64,000 nucleotides of DNA from contig CAJNOL010000099.1 of the NCBI GenBank assembly GCA_905250125.1, forward strand, positions 1 to 64,000, read 5' to 3'. The DNA is from Rotaria sordida. Its lineage: Eukaryota; Rotifera; Eurotatoria; Philodinida; Philodinidae. Made by a program: the position numbers and the translations under genes. Under the pieces are notes generated by a model. The model ran no database searches and was not told where the DNA came from. It saw only the letters and a program-made list of their open reading frames with translations. Of this stretch, positions 59,442 to 64,000 are shown piece by piece; the stretch's first letter is position 1, and each line of letters starts with the position of its first letter.

Positions 59442-61642
59442 AAATTTATTATATATGTAACTAAATGAAATTGTGTTTTTTTTTTCATTTATAATTTTGT
59501 ATTTTGTGAATAAAAAAGAAACAGATTTAGGTAAAAAGAATTCAAAACTCTCTAACCTTAAGTGATATTTATATATATATATATATTGAAATTTCATTTT
59601 ATGGAGTTTTAATGTTATAATCAAAGTGAAAGATCTGGTTCATAGTCAGAAAACTTTGGTGAATTGTATAGTAATTTTGTCGTAATGAAATAGCATCAAG
59701 CAAGTTGAGATTTGATATATGTTCTTGTAAGAATTATTCAATTCGATTTTCTGATAGATTAAATTTGATGAGGCCTTTTCGATACAAACCTCTATCGAAT
59801 CAGCAGACAATTGAAAATTAGAACTATAACATGAAATACTCAAATACAACTGTTCTTAATCATATTTTTCACGAATAAATTCTTAGATTTTGTTATATTT
59901 CTTTTTTGGATAGATTACTTATATTCATTTCTTGAAACATCATCGAACGAATATCTGATTTGTATTGTATATAATATGAGACATAAGACACAAACTTCTG
60001 AAACTTCATAATTCATAGTAAACTGACGATATTTTTCTTAATATCCATCAACAGCATCTATTAAATCTTGTTCGTTTTGAACTTTTCTTTATTCATATAC
60101 ATTGATGCTTATTATTGTTTAAGAGAGCATCCATAACAGGACCAAGGAACTGAGGCACTGGTCAAAATTTAATTTTTCGATTTTTTTATGTGCATTCGAA
60201 AGACTGTCATCTAAAACTACTAAATCCAAATTTTTAGCTCATTTGAATGTAGTATAGTAAAAAGGTAGCCTGGATCGACTTTTTAGCGCTACTAGCCAAT
60301 TATCAAAAAACTAATCAAAATTTTTTCAGAGATATTTATTGAGATTATACTTTAACAAGTCAGGAAATTTTTTCATATCATATATTAAAAGATAGAGTAT
60401 GAAAAACTGAGCTATTCAAAAAAATTGTATATAATTTCTATTTACTGGGCTAACATGAGTGAAGAAGGTCTCAAGGTACTGTTTTATAACGGCCGATTTT
60501 TTGGAGTATATCTGCTTTCATTTTGCGAAATCAAAAAAACGCCAAACTGAATTTTTGATATGTTATTTAAATTTTTATTCTCTACAAAATGGTAAAAAAA
60601 TATTGAGAAAAAAAGTTGGCCTTCGAGGCGATATGAGGCTTACACTATCAGTAAGTAGGTAAACAGTCTCAAGAAAAAGGATCTCGGACGCTTCCCAACA
60701 TCCTTCATTTACGACAATTTTTCATCTCGAATAAATTAGAACTTCATTCTGACTTTGATTATATAGACAATTCGCTCGAAAAACGAAAAAAAAATTTTGA
60801 CCCCCTACACTGATTCCGAATATGACATGACAAATCTCCTTATGTCTTCATACGCTAGTTTTCTACAAAATCGGCTATCCAGACGAATAGATCTTTCGCC
60901 GACATTGTTTTTCGATCTATTCAGATTACAGAACATATCGAATTGTCTAGAGAATTGTAAATTTTTCTAATTGAAACCATTTTTTTTTTGCATAAAATAT
61001 AGCTCTTTTAATTCACTATACAATAGATACACATTCACATTTCAATTAGAAAATCTTCAATATGAAAAAACCTACTTATGGATTGGTACTGACATTATGT
61101 ACTATAACGATGATATGTCCAATGAAATGCAAAGAAATCAACAATTGTATGAAAATATTTTTTTTTTGGCTGCATAGTGACACATCATATCTTACAATTT
61201 TTCTATCGAAGATTTGTAACATGTCAATTCCATAATCTACAGCTAAAAATTCTAAGTCTTTATTTCTTTCAATACATCAATAGTTTATGTTTCATATCCT
61301 TTATTACAAAATGTGATTAAGTTAATTTTGTTTTCATATAATTTCTTGTATGTTTTTTTTCACACTATCCTTTGTGATCGAATTGAAAGTAACAGAAATA
61401 CAAGTTAGCCATATATCCATCCATGAAACAAATAATTGAAAAAGAAAAGAACAAAAAGACAAAAAAAAAGAATGCATGACAATTGAATCTTATTACAATA
61501 GAAAAAAAAAACAACCAAACGTAGACGAACAACGTTGTTTAAACAATAACAACAAAAATAAGAGTCAATAGAATAATAAATACAAAAAATATATGTATAG
61601 CAAAAGAAAGTATATGTCAGTTGTATAATAACAATGATTTAA
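59442..61642. other. Intergenic between convergent genes
   Basis: AT-rich with no supported gene. Open frames at 60459-60662 and 60971-61177 plus have no recognisable content. The right end holds the 3' region of NXF1. Confidence 0.45.
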
Positions 61643-63804
61643 TTAAGGTTTTGTAAAAGCTTCAGGTGGAATTAAATTCTAAATTGAAAAGTAAAAGTAT
61701 TAATTAAAGAAAAAAAAAAGGAAAAACAACAAACCATTTTTTGACACTCTTGAAATTTTTGTGCAGCTTTTTCATAATTCCAATCATTTTCCGCTAAACA
61801 ACTAAAATGTTAATAATAAAAAAAAAAACAATAAAATATCTATTTGAAAGTTAAAAATGAAAACTAACAGTTTTGAATATTCAATATTCATGCCAGATTG
61901 TTGAGAAAATTTTTGTATCATTTGTGTTTGCATTTCAATACTTAGTCCAGGACCATTTTGACTCTCCATCGTTCTTGATGATGATGATGATGGTTCTGTT
62001 GATGAACTAGCTGGTGGTGTAGGACGAGTCATGTTCTTTAAAATAGAAAATGTATTATCCTTCGTTATTGACAAAAAAAAAAAAAAAAACTAAAATATAC
62101 AATACATACCAAAACTTGACTATCAGTTGCATTAATAATCATAATATGATCAGCAACAATCAAAACACTAAATCATTAAAAATCTTTACATAAAAAAAAA
62201 AAACAAAGAAATTTAAAAAAACTTTATATTTTACCCTGAAGATGTTTGTGAACAAGTAAATGTACGTTGAAAACTGCGAACAGGTCCATTAATTCCTTGA
62301 TCGACTAAATTTACGATATCCAGATATTTTATTCATTAGGAAAAAGAAAAAAAAAACTTACTTTCTCTATAAAGACCATTGACAGTAAATATAGCTCGAT
62401 TATTCTATAGAATATTTAAAACATGAATATAATAAATAAATAATGGATAGTTCATAAATAACTGCACTCTTAATATTTTTCGCATGATAGAAACATCTTT
62501 TTAATTTTTTTTTTTTTGGAAAAATATAGCATTTCAAAATTTCAACACAACTATATACAGGGTGGCTCAAAAGTCACGTTACCGAAAAAAAATTGAATAT
62601 CTCCATTACGGTTCAAGCAAACGGACTGATTTTTTTATCAATGATAGAGCCATGTTCAAGGTTTATATCCATAAAGGCATGCCTAGAGAAACCCTTTGCT
62701 AAGCATATCGTTTTCTTTTCAATCTTTAAAAAAGTGTATTTTTTTTTTGGTGGAGATCAATATCGACACTTAACAAGGAATCTATATAGGCATATCTTTA
62801 TGGATATAAACCTTGAACATGCCTCTATCATTGATAAAAAAAATCAGTTCGTTTGCTTGAACCGTAATGGAGATATTCAATTTTTTTTTCGGTAACGTGA
62901 CTTTTAGGCCACCCTGTATATAATACAATCCAAAAATTGTTATTGATATTATTGAGAAAAACGATGAAAAGTAAAAATGTGAAAAAAATTTATCGTAATT
63001 TTAAAGTGAACAATAACTTTATGGTTTAAAACGATCAAAAGTACTGTCTCTATCAGTTTATCTCACTATCTCAATCGTTCATACACAGTTCGAAAATCTC
63101 GTATATCACTACTACCATATGAAGATCTTGACTACTTTCCATAAAAGAAGGTCAAAGAGTCAACTGTAACTGATCTATACAAAAAGAGTGAACTAATCTT
63201 TACAAATTGAATGTTAGTAGAATACTAAGAATGCAATTATTTATAAGTTATATGTTAGAAAACTTACAGCTGTTGAGAAAACATCAACATGAAATGATTT
63301 TCCATCATGTTTTGTTAATGGAAATTTAATTCTTAAAAAATCTAATACATCAGTTTTTCCATGTCGTAATAAAATTGCACGTTTATTATCATCAAAAATT
63401 TTTTTTAAATTTCGTGAATCATATATTAATGGACCATATTTATAAGATTTTGTTGGAACAATTGAACTTTCAGTTGGTGCAATACATAATGAAAACATAC
63501 ATGAATCATGATAACATGCATGTAATTCACTACGACCACGTGTATCAAATAAACGATAATATTCATCAATAAATTTTGCTAAAAATGTTTGCATTTCTTG
63601 TGGTACACAATGTGGTGCTGTTTTCGGTAAATGTATTATTGCATTATCAACGCCAAAACCAATTTTCGTTGGAAGATCAATATCATCCTTAATAACAAAA
63701 AAAAAAAAAAAAAACAAAAGTTTTATTCTATTAGTTATGTATTACAAAAAAAAAACAAATAACTTACGACTCGTTTAAGTTGTGGTAATTTTTGCTGAAT
63801 GGTA
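61643..63804 (-). CDS. NXF1: Nuclear RNA export factor 1, 3' part (truncated at window edge)
   Basis: Eight exons visible: 63804-63768, 63687-63268, 62404-62362, 62304-62235, 62167-62110, 62035-61869, 61801-61735, 61678-61643. They give 298 C-terminal residues and a stop; the 5' part (RNA-binding and leucine-rich domains) lies beyond 64000. The first visible exon ends in QQKLPQLKRV, matching the end of the leucine-rich region. The NTF2-like domain follows (FLAKFIDEYYRLFDTRG, ELHACYHDSCMFSL, DSRNLKK, LRHGKTDVLDFL, VNGLYRE), which pairs with NXT1. Then come a Pro/Ser linker and the UBA-like TAP-C domain (QKFSQQSGMNIEYS, CLAENDWNYEKAAQKF, IPPEAFTKP) that binds FG nucleoporins. Known role: bulk mRNA export through the nuclear pore. 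Intron 62405-63267 contains a small transposon. Confidence 0.93.
62559..62916. mobile_element. Foldback MITE, 358 bp, in NXF1 intron
   Basis: A palindromic element with well-matched arms (about 62559-62680 and 62795-62916). The tips are CAGGGTGGCTCAAAAGTCAC and the complement of CAGGGTGGCCTAAAAGTCAC, flanked by TA on both sides (62557-62558 and 62917-62918). CAGGGTGG tips with a TA duplication fit non-autonomous Tc1/mariner-type elements. The arms are much less diverged than in the other foldbacks here, so it is the youngest of them. There is no coding capacity. Confidence 0.8.
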
Positions 63805-64000
63805 CTAGAATGGTATTAGATGGACCCAATGATGGATAAAATTGTTGCACAATGCAACTGAAAATATAGACACACAAGCAGCAGCAAACAAACTATCTAT
63901 TTTTCGCCTGTTTTTTTGTAATTTATTGGCGATTTGAATACATGATTAAATCGAACGTTATATATATGTGTGTGTTTTCATTTTAAATTTCTTTCATGTT
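63805..64000 (-). other. NXF1 upstream intron, running off the window
   Basis: No further coding exon was seen before the right edge; the sequence is AT- and T-rich, and the next NXF1 exon lies outside. Confidence 0.5.

Overview
The window is AT-rich nuclear DNA from an intron-rich eukaryote, most likely a bdelloid rotifer. Three things point there together: a plant-type PPR-DYW protein gene built from spliceosomal exons, a bacterial-type secreted hydrolase gene carrying five introns behind a signal peptide, and an ADP-ribosyltransferase/TPR gene with a decayed paralogue, a gene family characteristic of bdelloids. Introns are often 45-90 bp with ordinary gt-ag ends. All gene models were built by hand from splice sites and reading phase. 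Each complete model has a coding length divisible by three, and none was checked against transcripts.

Layout. 1-3405: mobile-element territory, with a non-autonomous hAT element (8-bp target duplication) carrying a nested TA-flanked foldback element. 3406-8530 (-): a 14-exon PPR-DYW gene with five tandem 300-bp exons on a 348-bp period. 8531-12056: non-coding DNA with three long inverted repeats. 12057-14707 (+): ATP6AP1/Ac45. 14850-19120 (+): PARPBP/PARI, starting only 142 bp after the previous stop and hosting a foldback element in an intron. 20337-21028 (-): BPSL0067-like secreted hydrolase, probably of bacterial origin. 24869-26744 (+): CDK1/2-type kinase with a PATAIRE helix. 31192-32486 (-) and 33405-34898 (-): two two-domain galectins, the second with a repeat linker that contains an assembly gap. 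35945-37399 (+): an ART-TPR pseudogene, facing an intact single-exon ART-TPR gene at 38307-40313 (-). 45509-46265 (-): UBE2G1. 51850-54118 (+): arylacetamide-deacetylase-like esterase. 56764-59441 (+): gene derived from the C-terminal half of a hAT transposase. 61643-63804 (-): 3' part of NXF1, running off the right edge.

The genes do not form one pathway. They are a mix of conserved housekeeping functions (V-ATPase assembly, cell cycle, ubiquitin conjugation, mRNA export, recombination control), probable acquired genes (DYW deaminase, BPSL0067 hydrolase, ART-TPR) and transposon-derived sequence. The most unusual item is the DYW gene: a predicted organelle RNA-editing factor in an animal-type gene context, still growing by tandem duplication of a whole exon plus intron and ending in NHF rather than DYW. 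The second is the intron-bearing BPSL0067-type hydrolase.
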